A stretch of 47,593 nucleotides of DNA from a virus, in the IMG/VR virus record IMGVR_UViG_3300022836_000012, positions 1 to 47,593 of that record; one strand, 5' to 3'. The notes below the pieces were generated by a model. That model was not told where the DNA came from and did no database searches. It saw nothing but the letters and a program-made list of their open reading frames with translations. Positions 7,577-15,364 of this stretch are shown piece after piece. Position numbers and translations under genes: made by a program. Position 1 is the first letter of the stretch. Each line of letters starts with the position of its first letter.

Positions 7577-8079
7577 TTTATTTTCTCCAAGGTAAACGAT
7601 TCGTTTGGATATTCTGGAGTGGGCACAAACACATATTCCGTTTTTTGTTTGTAAGGGAATTCAATCGGAACAGCTGATTCCCCGTTCGTGTAGGAATCCT
7701 TAGACACTTCGCCGCCATCATCCGCATACCATTCCCAGAAAACTTTTCCGTTTATATCATAAGGTTGTCCGCTGAACCGATCTGGTTGTTTGAACACAGT
7801 TCCGCAACGTATGTTCTGATACATACCCTCACCAACCGCAAGCCACTCCCAATCTTCACCTGTGAGTGGCTTGAGTGGCTTAAATTTTGCAAGTTCCGAG
7901 AACAATCCTATGGCGTAAGGTGCCGATGACCCCGAATGTCCTTCGTCAGAAAACACCTCTAATAGTTTCAACACGTTATTGCAAATCGCTTCTTGCATCT
8001 CGTCGCAATATTTACCGTCAGCGTCTAGCCAACCGGCGGCTCGAAACTCTCGCTCTGCGTGTAATTTATAATTACTCAT
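7573..8079 (-). CDS. Conserved phage protein, 168 aa
   Basis: The N-terminus (MSNYKLHAEREFRAAGW) and the block EGHSGSSAPYAIGLFSELA at about 46-64, followed by PLTGEDWEW, are shared by a widespread phage protein family without known function. The C-terminus is beta-rich and acidic. It is part of the ligase operon. Confidence 0.75.
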   Translation of the reverse strand: MSNYKLHAEREFRAAGWLDADGKYCDEMQEAICNNVLKLLEVFSDEGHSGSSAPYAIGLFSELAKFKPLKPLTGEDWEWLAVGEGMYQNIRCGTVFKQPDRFSGQPYDINGKVFWEWYADDGGEVSKDSYTNGESAVPIEFPYKQKTEYVFVPTPEYPNESFTLEKIK

Positions 8080-8123
8080 TTTATTTTCTCACAATCTTTC
8101 CATTCACCGAGTTCATTGCTCAT
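8076..8123 (-). CDS. Possible micro-protein, 15 aa
   Basis: An ATG at 8123 with GGGAGA upstream opens a 15-codon frame (MSNELGEWKDCEKIK). Its TGA overlaps the next ATG. It carries a near repeat of the end of the upstream gene (GGTGAATGGA in both). It may be a real leader peptide that couples translation, or a gene remnant. Confidence 0.3.
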   Translation of the reverse strand: MSNELGEWKDCEKIK

Positions 8124-8142
8124 TATCTTTCTCCCTTTGAAA

Positions 8143-8385
8143 TCATTTGGTCACCTCTCCATTCACCGACATACTGCATACCACTGCACCTGGGTCTTCT
8201 AGCATAAAGTCATTCACAAGCTCGTCAAACTTGCGTCCATTTTGGTTAAACTGTAGTGGAGTTGAGTAAACATGCACGGGCTTATCCTTAACCTTGTAGG
8301 CATACAGTTTGTTGCCTTCAACATAGTATACATGATCAGGTGTAGTAAAGTCCTTGTACACTGTTTTTTCTCTGAGTGCCTTCAT
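8143..8385 (-). CDS. Unknown small protein, 80 aa
   Basis: Not recognised. The ATG at 8385 (MKALREKTVYKDF) is preferred over the frame start at 8412 because TTAGGATGGGG lies just upstream. The product looks beta-rich (VYYVEGNKLYAYKVKDKPVHVYST). It belongs to the small-gene run from the promoter at 9066-9094. Confidence 0.6.
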   Translation of the reverse strand: MKALREKTVYKDFTTPDHVYYVEGNKLYAYKVKDKPVHVYSTPLQFNQNGRKFDELVNDFMLEDPGAVVCSMSVNGEVTK

Positions 8386-8444
8386 CTTACCCCATCCTAA
8401 CAATAATAACAAAAAGAATCAAAATCAAAACACCTAATAACAAA

Positions 8445-8624
8445 CTACACAACTGCGACCCCTGCTTTCTTTGCTTCGTACTCATTGTTGGGAACAGTAA
8501 CTCTTTCGTAGTCTCTAACTGTGTCCCAACCTGCTTCAAGTAAACAGAAAGTGCCTGGCTTAAAATAGTAACTGGTATCGTCATCAAACCTAATGTGCAT
8601 CAAATCAACTGTATTCAGTAACAT
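8445..8624 (-). CDS. Unknown small protein, 59 aa
   Basis: Not recognised. The ATG at 8624 is fixed by AAGGAG upstream; the frame is open to 8669. The product starts MLLNTVDLMHIRFDDDTSYY and contains VTVPNNEYEAKKAGVAVV at its end. It is a short beta-rich protein of the type common in large phages. Confidence 0.65.
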   Translation of the reverse strand: MLLNTVDLMHIRFDDDTSYYFKPGTFCLLEAGWDTVRDYERVTVPNNEYEAKKAGVAVV

Positions 8625-8634
8625 ATGATTCTCC

Positions 8635-9030
8635 TTATTTAGAACATGCATATGGTTTGTCCCAGTCACCTACATTAATAGACATGTAGTAGGCAGTATC
8701 AAAATAGTCAACCTGGGCGTCGGATCTATCATAGTGACCAGTTCCTTTATGGTAACCTTCACCTTTAATAGGAGCAGTCTTGATGATCTCAACAATCTTC
8801 TCAAAGAACTTAGAGTGCTCACCGTATCTGTTAGTGTGGTAAGGATTAATCTGCACATAGTCATTTCTATATTCACGTAGTAAAGCTGAAAAGTCGGTAG
8901 GCCCTTGCTTGACAGTAACTGTAACACTCATGCTACCAGTTGCTTTACGAACACCAAACTTGAACTTAGGAAAGGTTGCTTTAAGTTCGTCTCTGATTGC
9001 TTTAACGTCTTCTTTTGAAATGTATGCCAT
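8635..9030 (-). CDS. LPD29-like protein
   Basis: 131 aa. It starts MAYISKEDVKAIRDELKATF and continues with KFGVRK, a DYVQINPYH block and FFEKIVEIIKTA, the order seen in the large polyvalent-protein-associated domain 29 (LPD29). In bacteria and phages this domain accompanies mobile-element proteins; its function is unknown. It is the first gene behind a copy of the repeated promoter module. Confidence 0.75.
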   Translation of the reverse strand: MAYISKEDVKAIRDELKATFPKFKFGVRKATGSMSVTVTVKQGPTDFSALLREYRNDYVQINPYHTNRYGEHSKFFEKIVEIIKTAPIKGEGYHKGTGHYDRSDAQVDYFDTAYYMSINVGDWDKPYACSK

Positions 9031-9065
9031 CTTGTTTAGCTCCTTACTAGTTAATATACTTACGT

Positions 9066-9094
9066 ATTATAGAGCCTTTTGGACAACAAGTCAA
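9066..9094 (-). promoter_or_regulatory. Sigma70-type promoter, repeated module copy 1
   Basis: TTGACT (9089-9094), 17-bp spacer, TATAAT (9066-9071). The leader GTATATTAACTAGTAAGGAG follows and is shared with copies at 10.7 and 11.1 kb; part of it recurs at 15.7 and 16.5 kb. Confidence 0.9.
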
Positions 9095-9156
9095 CCAAAG
9101 AAAATCCTGTAAAGACAAAGACTTACTAACAAATTTTTCTCTTTATAATCAACGAC

Positions 9157-9510
9157 TTACAAATATCCTTGTTCAAAGTTATAATCTGTTGTGAACAACT
9201 TTACTTCTAGTAATCGCTTACGTTCTATAGCATCAGCAACCATGTTCTTAACATCGTCCAATGTGACGTAATCGTTCCACCATTCTGTACGCCACTCATC
9301 CACAAGCCAAATATCGTCTATAGTATATTTCTTAAACTGACGTTCTAGTGCTTTACACTTCATCTCGGGACCAGCATACAGCAAAGGGAACGCTATTAAA
9401 TCACCACTATGCGCACTATACTGTTTATTGCGTTCAACATAGTCCTTAGCAATACCAAAGCCAAGCCTACCACGTAAGTTCTGTACAATGTAGAAGTAGT
9501 AGTTAGTCAT
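9157..9510 (-). CDS. GIY-YIG-like (T5orf172-type) protein
   Basis: 117 aa. The start YYFYIVQNLRGRLGFGIAKD, followed by YVERNKQYSAHSGD, resembles the compact GIY-YIG fold of T5orf172/MUG113 proteins: a tyrosine-rich strand, a G-I strand, then a conserved Arg/His helix. The classical catalytic glutamate is not obvious. It may be a small nuclease or a relative that has lost activity. It overlaps the gene at 9510 by one base. Confidence 0.55.
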   Translation of the reverse strand: MTNYYFYIVQNLRGRLGFGIAKDYVERNKQYSAHSGDLIAFPLLYAGPEMKCKALERQFKKYTIDDIWLVDEWRTEWWNDYVTLDDVKNMVADAIERKRLLEVKLFTTDYNFEQGYL

Positions 9511-10643
9511 TACGCCGCCTTTGCGTATTCAACGATCTCATCACCAAAGTAAAGATGTAAATCGCTATATGTGTCTAACAACAACTGCGGAACCCGTTCA
9601 GTGCCACCTAGTTCTTTGTATAACTGTAACAGTCCAATGATATACGCATCGTCTCGCCACGGCATAGCTTCACCGTACTGCTTTTCAGTGAACAGTTTGA
9701 ATGCTTTATGAACTGCTCCTGCATAACCGTCCAAGTCAACAAATATATTTTGTATTAAACCCGCAATCTCACGCAAAAACTTATCCGTAAGTTTTGCTTT
9801 ATTTTTTGCAAGTTCATCAAGCATAAAGAACAATGATACGTGTATATTGTCTTGATGAAAGTATGTGTTATGCCATTTACACGCTTCTTCGATGACTTTA
9901 TCGCTTCTTGCTTTAAAGATACCCACGTTAGTAAACGTGCCTGGATGTTTGTTTAAGGCACTCTTTTCTTCAACAGGATAGCAATCATACTTTTCTGCAA
10001 TAGCTACCTTACGTTCTATAGCAACATCCTCTTCGTCGTCTGTGTTCTTGTCAATACGAACTACATAAACGCTTGTGCGCAAATCACTGTACGCACTTTG
10101 TCGCTTCTTACCTTTACCGTTAAGAATACCAAACGCCTTTCTTGCAAAAGCCAAATCATCTGTTTCTACGTAGAGTACATTAACTTCAAAGTCACGCCAG
10201 TTATCTGCATCAACTCCTTTTACAAGTCCTGCTCTGATTAAAGATGCAAGTACTGTAGCAGTGTGCTGTCCATCTATACTCAACCATTTACCGTCGCTAG
10301 TAACAACACAATTTAGTGCCTGCACCAACTGCTCCATAAATCTTGCAGGATCAGCAATAGTCTTAGCACAATGTTTAGCGTCTAGTTGTCGTTGAATATC
10401 GTTAGCAATGTCCAGTTTGCCTAACCCCATTCTAGCCACCTTAGGAAGCAGATTTGGATCCAGCATCTTATCTTGTTCTTGCCACTGTTTAATTAATTTT
10501 TTCCAAGCATTACTGCGCTCTAGTGTTTCAACCCTATCAAGTAGATCTACCACTTCGTTGCTAGCCTTTGCTAACGGATTTAGAATCCGCATAGGGTTAG
10601 GCTTTCGAGTTATATCTTTGTATTCTAAAACAAATTGTGCCAT
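9510..10643 (-). CDS. ParB/DGQHR-like protein
   Basis: 377 aa. The block WLSIDGQHTATVLASLIRAG, near residues 120-140, is the DGQHR-type motif found in DndB-like and ParB-fold proteins. AFGILNGKGKKRQSAYSDLR follows, also usual in that group. In related families the fold is involved in DNA-modification control or nucleotide hydrolysis; the role in phages is unknown. It has its own copy of the repeated promoter module (10674-10702). It is not a close copy of the protein at 894-1964, though both have the DG(N/Q) motif. Confidence 0.6.
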   Translation of the reverse strand: MAQFVLEYKDITRKPNPMRILNPLAKASNEVVDLLDRVETLERSNAWKKLIKQWQEQDKMLDPNLLPKVARMGLGKLDIANDIQRQLDAKHCAKTIADPARFMEQLVQALNCVVTSDGKWLSIDGQHTATVLASLIRAGLVKGVDADNWRDFEVNVLYVETDDLAFARKAFGILNGKGKKRQSAYSDLRTSVYVVRIDKNTDDEEDVAIERKVAIAEKYDCYPVEEKSALNKHPGTFTNVGIFKARSDKVIEEACKWHNTYFHQDNIHVSLFFMLDELAKNKAKLTDKFLREIAGLIQNIFVDLDGYAGAVHKAFKLFTEKQYGEAMPWRDDAYIIGLLQLYKELGGTERVPQLLLDTYSDLHLYFGDEIVEYAKAA

Positions 10644-10673
10644 ACCAGCTCCTTACTAGTTAATATACTACGT

Positions 10674-10702
10674 ATTATAGAGGTTTTCGGACAAACTGTC
10701 AA
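10674..10702 (-). promoter_or_regulatory. Sigma70-type promoter, repeated module copy 2
   Basis: TTGACA (10697-10702), 17-bp spacer, TATAAT (10674-10679), followed by the conserved leader ending in AAGGAGC. Confidence 0.9.
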
Positions 10703-10707
10703 TCAAT

Positions 10708-11058
10708 TTAATCTAACCTGCTTCCTGCGTAGCACTTGTCCAAGCCCAGCTTGTCTTTTAATAAGGTAGCGTATGCGTCTGCACCTGCTCCGCTAGCATC
10801 AACGCTCTGGCCCATGTACCACTTGTTCCACAGTTGCAAGGAGCCTGAGTAGCTCTTACGGAAGCCCACTGTCTGCAGGGCCTTGCCCAGCTTGCTGTTG
10901 CTACGTACGCCGTAGACATCAACCCAGCTGAAGCCACAAGCCCCACCGTCGTCACCGTTAAAGTGACTGTTAGCAAACTCCTGAGCCGCCGTGTTAGCCG
11001 CTTGCAGGGCTTCTTGGTGCACCAGCTCTACATTGTATGTTTCGATCGTTGCAGTCAT
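10708..11058 (-). CDS. Conserved phage protein, 116 aa, GC-rich
   Basis: No function is known. Recognisable pieces are the GGACGFSWVDVYGVRSNSK block and the C-terminal KCYAGSRLD, found together in a phage family. By eye the gene is clearly richer in G and C than its neighbours, with codons such as CTG, GCC and CAG dominating, which suggests recent acquisition or strong codon selection. It has its own copy of the repeated promoter. Confidence 0.7.
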   Translation of the reverse strand: MTATIETYNVELVHQEALQAANTAAQEFANSHFNGDDGGACGFSWVDVYGVRSNSKLGKALQTVGFRKSYSGSLQLWNKWYMGQSVDASGAGADAYATLLKDKLGLDKCYAGSRLD

Positions 11059-11093
11059 CTTGTTTAGCTCCTTACTAGTTAATATACTTACGT

Positions 11094-11122
11094 ATTATAG
11101 AGCCTTTTGGGCAGATGGTCAA
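11094..11122 (-). promoter_or_regulatory. Sigma70-type promoter, repeated module copy 3
   Basis: TTGACC (11117-11122), 17-bp spacer, TATAAT (11094-11099), with the same leader as copy 1. The -35 box lies inside the last codons of the gene at 11119. Confidence 0.9.
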
Positions 11123-11868
11123 CCAATAAAATTGTATTGTTTTTCAAGGAGATACACGCTATCCCAACTAGTAAGGTCCTGTTGATCTATGCTCCATTTC
11201 CTACGATCAAACAGATCATGTGTTAGCTCGTACACATACAGTAGGAATGCTACTGACCATTCTGTACACCAGTTCTGAATAGCCCAAAGATTAACCAAAT
11301 CTAGCATTGACAAGGGTTTAGTGGGGATAGACAACCGATACTTGAGTTGATTACTCCAGTATTTGTTAAAGTATCTATCTTGTTCTACAGTAAACTGAAC
11401 GCCTAATAACTGCTCAACAAACGGCTTATTAGACAGGTCTACAGGGTCAACACAAGGGTATTCTGGCGTATGCTTGGTGTAGTGTTCATACCAATCTTGG
11501 ATCTGTATATAATGGTTATCTACTGCGTTAGACATGCTTAAAGATAGTTTTTTATAGGATATATTATACAGACAGTTGCCAACTTGTCTACAAGGGTATA
11601 GTTGTATTAGTTTAGCAGTGGGAAAGGTGTTCGTTATAAGTTCACGATCGTAGTTGTGCGTTATCAGCACTGTGTGATCTACTAGATCCTGTTCTAGTTC
11701 TTCATACCAATTGTCCCTACCGTTAATAGGCAGAGAGTAAGGGTCACGATTCGTGTCAACACGAAAGTCTGGTTGTGAGTCTAGATTTTTGCCGGCATAC
11801 AGTCTGCCTAAAAAGTTTCCGCCAGAACCTTCGTAATGGCTTATTACCAGTTCAATATTGTTTTTCAC
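11119..11868 (-). CDS. P-loop, sulfotransferase-like protein (tentative)
   Basis: 249 aa. The N-terminus, VISHYEGSGGNFLGRLYAG, has the glycine-rich loop seen in sulfotransferase-like P-loop proteins of phages. The rest (a Trp- and Tyr-rich helical protein) is not recognised. The start is GTG at 11868. If it is a sulfotransferase it would use PAPS to modify a glycan or peptide, which would suit the sugar and radical SAM genes elsewhere. The match is to one short motif only. Confidence 0.4.
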   Translation of the reverse strand: MKNNIELVISHYEGSGGNFLGRLYAGKNLDSQPDFRVDTNRDPYSLPINGRDNWYEELEQDLVDHTVLITHNYDRELITNTFPTAKLIQLYPCRQVGNCLYNISYKKLSLSMSNAVDNHYIQIQDWYEHYTKHTPEYPCVDPVDLSNKPFVEQLLGVQFTVEQDRYFNKYWSNQLKYRLSIPTKPLSMLDLVNLWAIQNWCTEWSVAFLLYVYELTHDLFDRRKWSIDQQDLTSWDSVYLLEKQYNFIG

Positions 11869-11871
11869 ATT

Positions 11872-12090
11872 TTACTGGTTACTGATGTTGAGCTTAATAG
11901 CAGATATAACAAAGTCAATATCTTCGTTGCCTGTGTTGTTGAGACCAGCGGCGTCACATTGTGCTTCTACAAATCCAATTGTGGCTCCTTCACCAAAACT
12001 GTTTTGCCATAATTTATGTAATAGATCATGCTTATCTGGATCTGACTGTTTAATTCTGTCTAGTGTTTGTATAGTAATACCCATGCCCAT
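11872..12090 (-). CDS. Unknown small protein, 72 aa
   Basis: Not recognised. It starts MGMGITIQTLDRIKQSDPDK behind AAAGGAC and is a soluble acidic protein. It lies between the 12102 gene and the P-loop gene with gaps of 11 and 3 bases and is likely co-transcribed with both. Confidence 0.6.
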   Translation of the reverse strand: MGMGITIQTLDRIKQSDPDKHDLLHKLWQNSFGEGATIGFVEAQCDAAGLNNTGNEDIDFVISAIKLNISNQ

Positions 12091-12101
12091 TTGAATGTCC
12101 T

Positions 12102-12350
12102 TTATTCGACTTGTTCCGGTAATTCGTTTATTATACCCTGCGCAGAGCCATCATTGATTATTTGATCGAACTCGTTCATAATATTTAACAGTCTTTCAAA
12201 TGCATCTTCTGGGGATATTTTAGGTACGCATCCTGCCGCTATGTTTTGTTCTTTCCAATCTTCTGCTCCCATCATGCACTCGTATTCGTTGTCGTAAACG
12301 GCCACAGGGTTGATACCTAGGTTGGTTACTAGAATAAGTTCATATAACAT
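12102..12350 (-). CDS. Unknown small acidic protein, 82 aa
   Basis: Not recognised. The ATG follows an optimal AAAGGAGG. The product is acidic, with a CMMGAEDWKEQNIAAGC segment whose two cysteines could bind a metal or pair. It is the first gene after the strong promoter at 12371-12399. Confidence 0.65.
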   Translation of the reverse strand: MLYELILVTNLGINPVAVYDNEYECMMGAEDWKEQNIAAGCVPKISPEDAFERLLNIMNEFDQIINDGSAQGIINELPEQVE

Positions 12351-12370
12351 AACACCTCCTTTGAGTATAT

Positions 12371-12399
12371 ACTATATGGTATTACTACCCTTGTGTCAA
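12371..12399 (-). promoter_or_regulatory. Sigma70-type promoter for the 12102-11119 genes
   Basis: TTGACA (12394-12399), 17-bp spacer, TATAGT (12371-12376), minus strand, 20 bases before an optimal ribosome-binding site. Confidence 0.85.
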
Positions 12400-12400
12400 T

Positions 12401-13606
12401 TTAATTTTCACCAATTAAGTAATAAGGTTCAATCTCTGGCAGAACGTCTACGATATTACAACCGCGACGTGTGTCTAAGGTCTCGGTATGTTCGATTGGT
12501 AAAGGATATTCCACAGTCATCATTGCATTGCATATTGCATCTAGTTTGTCTTTTAACAATCCATTGACATAGTACGTGCTATGCTTTATTTTGTCTATTG
12601 CTACTAATTTGAGATCCTCAGGTAGAGCACCCACATGATTCTCAGGTTCTTGTGCAATGCATAGATCCAATTGGTACGGTTCTTTGAGATAACCGTTACC
12701 ATACAAAAAGTCTAACGTTTTAGGTAATGCAAGAACATTGTACCACATGGTAACATGATTTACTCGCAAGTGTACGTTAGGCAAATTGTTAACAGTATCT
12801 AGATTCTTAACTATCTGGTCCCATTTGCTACCCCACCTAATATACTCCAATAGGTCGCCTGTGCCGTCCATACTAACAGTAAATGTCACGTCGCGGAACT
12901 TGGGTACGTAGTCTAGTAACTTGTATCCATCGTAATCCAACTTGGTTAAATTGGTAACATACATCACCATAACATCTGTTTTACCAATGTCTATTAGGTG
13001 ATCCAGCATCTGCCAGTGTTCTTTCTGGAACATAACTTCACCACCAGCAAAGTATATGTCATATAACTCATCCAATGGGCCATACTTACTGATCATGTCG
13101 GACCATTCTTCTGACTCGTGTGCTTTGACTATGTGTTTACCATTGAATCGTTTATCAACTTCTTTTGCCCAGGTATGGCTGTATTCTGGACCACACATAC
13201 GACAACTTAGATTACATACGTTGCTAAACCTAATGTCCCAATATCGCATGTTAAAGTCTTTGAGACTACCATCTGGATTGGTCATTTCTTCAATCTCGTC
13301 CATGGTGATCATTTGATCCAACATTGTGTTCTTGCTTTGTCTAAAACTTTTTCCACCATGCTTTTCTATGTCGTAACAGGGCTGGCATTCAGTAGTCTCT
13401 TTACCTTCCAACATATTAAGTCGTAACGTATTAAAGTTGTCCTGATTCATTATGTCCATGTGAGTATCATAATCTCGCATGTTCCCGTAATCAGAGGTTT
13501 GATCGCCGTCCGTTCTGCTACAATTAGCATTACAACAGGGCGAGACTTTACCGGTAGCGTCGTGAAAGAAATGCGTCCAAGGAAGGATACAGAAAGTTTT
13601 ATTCAT
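12401..13606 (-). CDS. Twitch-type radical SAM protein (2)
   Basis: 401 aa. The N-terminal FCILPWTHFFHDATGKVSPCC is the usual opening of phage twitch radical SAM proteins (F-CxxPW, then CC at 24-25). The Fe-S motif is C131-NLS-C135-RM-C138. IYFAGGEVMFQ follows as the SAM-binding GGE motif. The intermediate CQPCYDIEKHGGKSFR block could bind an auxiliary cluster. Substrate unknown; such proteins in phages have no established role. It is more similar in its opening to the protein at 28675 than to that at 3019. The start is the ATG at 13606; no clear promoter is visible upstream. Confidence 0.85.
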   Translation of the reverse strand: MNKTFCILPWTHFFHDATGKVSPCCNANCSRTDGDQTSDYGNMRDYDTHMDIMNQDNFNTLRLNMLEGKETTECQPCYDIEKHGGKSFRQSKNTMLDQMITMDEIEEMTNPDGSLKDFNMRYWDIRFSNVCNLSCRMCGPEYSHTWAKEVDKRFNGKHIVKAHESEEWSDMISKYGPLDELYDIYFAGGEVMFQKEHWQMLDHLIDIGKTDVMVMYVTNLTKLDYDGYKLLDYVPKFRDVTFTVSMDGTGDLLEYIRWGSKWDQIVKNLDTVNNLPNVHLRVNHVTMWYNVLALPKTLDFLYGNGYLKEPYQLDLCIAQEPENHVGALPEDLKLVAIDKIKHSTYYVNGLLKDKLDAICNAMMTVEYPLPIEHTETLDTRRGCNIVDVLPEIEPYYLIGEN

Positions 13607-13628
13607 AATATGGTTGAGTATAGAGTCT

Positions 13629-13647
13629 AGGCTATATCTCTATAGCC
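13629..13647. repeat. Inverted repeat upstream of radical SAM gene 2
   Basis: GGCTATA-TCTC-TATAGCC (about 13630-13647) is a perfect 7-bp inverted repeat between two minus-strand genes. It lacks a T-run in either direction, so it is more likely an operator or a leader hairpin than a terminator. Confidence 0.45.
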
Positions 13648-13676
13648 CAGTTCTCAATAAGTATTGATTGAAGATA

Positions 13677-14051
13677 CTAAGTTCTATCTGTCCAAGATCT
13701 TGTTGTCCAGGTGACGTTAGCATCAGCCTGCATTTCGTCATTAACGGACTGAGCATCTGCGTCATTTGCTACTATGTCAGCAAACCAATCTTCGCTTGGT
13801 ACTGGGTCTGTAGTAAATGTGTACTTTTTGTACAACACCGCTGAATCAGCTGGACTACCCTCAACAACTAAGGTTCCTGCATCAATTAGTGGTTGCATTG
13901 CAGTATCATAAGCGCCGAATCTAGCGTTCATTGTAGATAAGTCTGAGCCAGTTAATCCTTTAACCGTACCGTAGTCTCTACATTCAAACTGTGTAGTAGT
14001 AGCATCATCATGTGTGTATATTAAATCATTAGCTATGAATATGTAAGCCAT
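13677..14051 (-). CDS. Unknown protein, 124 aa, possible virion component
   Basis: Not recognised. The product is acidic and Thr/Asp-rich (THDDATTTQFECRDYGTVKG) with a beta-rich middle. It resembles tail-fibre accessory or decoration proteins in composition only. It has a late-type box 32 bases before the ATG (14083-14090) and a GGAG ribosome-binding site. Confidence 0.55.
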   Translation of the reverse strand: MAYIFIANDLIYTHDDATTTQFECRDYGTVKGLTGSDLSTMNARFGAYDTAMQPLIDAGTLVVEGSPADSAVLYKKYTFTTDPVPSEDWFADIVANDADAQSVNDEMQADANVTWTTRSWTDRT

Positions 14052-14082
14052 TTGTTTTCTCTCCTAAAGCATATATATAACG

Positions 14083-14090
14083 TATTTATT
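14083..14090 (-). promoter_or_regulatory. Late-type promoter box (AATAAATA)
   Basis: AATAAATA on the minus strand, upstream of the 13677-14051 gene, one mismatch from the T4 late box. It is followed by a normal leader with a ribosome-binding site. Confidence 0.4.
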
Positions 14091-14094
14091 ATTT

Positions 14095-14571
14095 TTACTG
14101 TACATTAGTAATAGTTGACCATGTACACATTTTATGCTTGTCGCCATATGTGCCAACTTCTTTGATGCAGGGATCTTTTTCATTGACGTAACTATTACCT
14201 GATGCTCCTGGAGCATGGTACCTAATATTGGGGTCTTGTGTCATTATAGTACCCCATTTCCACATAATACTAAAGTAATCATCACTGAAGTCTGGCAACT
14301 CTGATTCATTAGGATACGTAGATTTTAATAGTGGTACTTTAGGGTAAGACTGTCCGTTTATGTTAACGGTTCCTTCTATTGTTTCTCTTTGTACTTGGTA
14401 TTTGCCTAAATGGGCCTTTTCTACTACGTTTAATCTAGCCATGTCACTGTTAAAGTCCTCAAGTGCTTCTCCACTTAACGCAATACCGCCATACTGTCGC
14501 ATAGTAACGTGAATATATGTACCATCGGGTAGTTTATAAACATATGGTAATGATTGCATCGCTATAGCCAT
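14095..14571 (-). CDS. Unknown protein, 158 aa, possible virion component
   Basis: Not recognised. The N-terminus (MAIAMQSLPYVYKLPDGTYIHVTMRQYGG) is beta-rich; the C-terminal half carries Trp, Gly and Pro turns and three cysteines. It forms a pair with the 13677 gene downstream. TAGGAT precedes the ATG. Its size and composition suit a small structural or tail-associated protein, but that is inference. Confidence 0.55.
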   Translation of the reverse strand: MAIAMQSLPYVYKLPDGTYIHVTMRQYGGIALSGEALEDFNSDMARLNVVEKAHLGKYQVQRETIEGTVNINGQSYPKVPLLKSTYPNESELPDFSDDYFSIMWKWGTIMTQDPNIRYHAPGASGNSYVNEKDPCIKEVGTYGDKHKMCTWSTITNVQ

Positions 14572-14586
14572 TTTAAATCCTAGAAC

Positions 14587-14618
14587 TAAAGAAAAAGCAG
14601 GGCCCGAAAGCCCTGCTG
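14587..14618 (-). terminator. Intrinsic terminator of the tmRNA gene
   Basis: GCAGGGC-TTTCGG-GCCCTGC on the minus strand followed by TTTTTCTTT, just after the tmRNA coding piece. Confidence 0.9.
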
Positions 14619-14655
14619 GTTATTGGGTAACAAGGTGACCAACCCCGGAAAAGTT

Positions 14656-14700
14656 TTACGCGGCTAGCGCAAACTCCTCAAAGTAACTGTTTTCATTTGC
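14656..14700 (-). other. tmRNA tag-peptide reading frame
   Basis: The resume codon GCA (14698-14700) opens ANENSYFEEFALAA followed by TAA (14656-14658). The ALAA end is the usual ClpXP recognition end. The EEFA-x-AA part resembles alphaproteobacterial tags such as the one I recall for Caulobacter (EEFAVAA ending). Confidence 0.9.
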
Positions 14701-14788
14701 AGTTATTATAGTTGCTTGATTAACGGTCATCGCCTACCGTGCTGTCTGTTCAAGTACTCATTTACCCCGTCGAAACCTTGACACCCCC

Positions 14789-14817
14789 ATCAACAATACT
14801 CTGTAACAAAATACTCT
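14789..14817 (-). other. Intervening segment of the permuted tmRNA precursor
   Basis: These 29 bases separate the CCA end of the acceptor piece from the 5' end of the coding piece and must be removed to give two RNAs. The segment contains AGAGTATT twice. Confidence 0.75.
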
Positions 14818-14849
<32 letters not shown>

Positions 14850-14897
14850 GAAATACCTTTCCCCTTACTTCATACAGCAATAACTTGTATTTACTAG

Positions 14898-14919
14898 AAA
14901 AGGGCCCAGAGGCCCTTTT
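14898..14919 (-). terminator. Intrinsic terminator of the 14937 gene
   Basis: AAAAGGGCC-TCTG-GGCCCTTTT, a perfect 9-bp stem whose A/T ends allow action in either direction. It separates the protein gene from the tmRNA gene. Confidence 0.85.
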
Positions 14920-14936
14920 ACTAGGTGTGTAGTGTA

Positions 14937-15278
14937 TTAAGCCATTTCAGATTCAACTGCTACACTGCCTTCTAGTACACGTGCCTTAATGCTATCCAAA
15001 CTTACTTCTTGTTTAGTAACCTTAACACTGCCATTGTACTTGGCATCTGCGGCACGGATTGCTTCTGCATTGAGCGGATCACTCATCATTGTGTCCATAC
15101 CCATTAGAGCTTTTACTGCTTCACCTTTGCTCATCGCATCTGTAAGTGAAACAAGATCGATATTCTCATGCCTATCCTTAACAAGGATTTTAACACGTGT
15201 CATATCATTTGCGAAACGTACCTTAGTAACACCTTTAAGCGTAGAAACACCTGCTACTGCGAAAGTTTTATTAGTCAT
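14937..15278 (-). CDS. Conserved phage protein, 113 aa
   Basis: No known function. The ATG at 15278 is preceded by AGGAG; a TTG at 15284 is in frame but less likely. The opening MTNKTFAVAGVSTLKGVTKVR and the KILVKDRHENIDLVSL block are of a type seen in large marine phages. It is a monocistronic gene with its own consensus promoter and terminator, so it is probably expressed strongly and early. Confidence 0.7.
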   Translation of the reverse strand: MTNKTFAVAGVSTLKGVTKVRFANDMTRVKILVKDRHENIDLVSLTDAMSKGEAVKALMGMDTMMSDPLNAEAIRAADAKYNGSVKVTKQEVSLDSIKARVLEGSVAVESEMA

Positions 15279-15329
15279 AGTCAATAACTCCTAAAAAATT
15301 AAAATTAAAAAACAAATAATACATCTTCG

Positions 15330-15358
15330 ATTATACTACCATTTACTTCTTATGTCAA
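15330..15358 (-). promoter_or_regulatory. Sigma70-type promoter for the 14937 gene
   Basis: TTGACA (15353-15358), 17-bp spacer, TATAAT (15330-15335): a full consensus match on the minus strand. Confidence 0.92.
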
Positions 15359-15364
15359 CCGTTT

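Noticed and set aside
8387-8450. A possible 20-residue membrane peptide ending LLLGVLILILFVIIVRMG
   Set aside because: It is strikingly hydrophobic, but it has only a TTG start and overlaps the neighbouring gene in another frame. It is kept out of the gene list.
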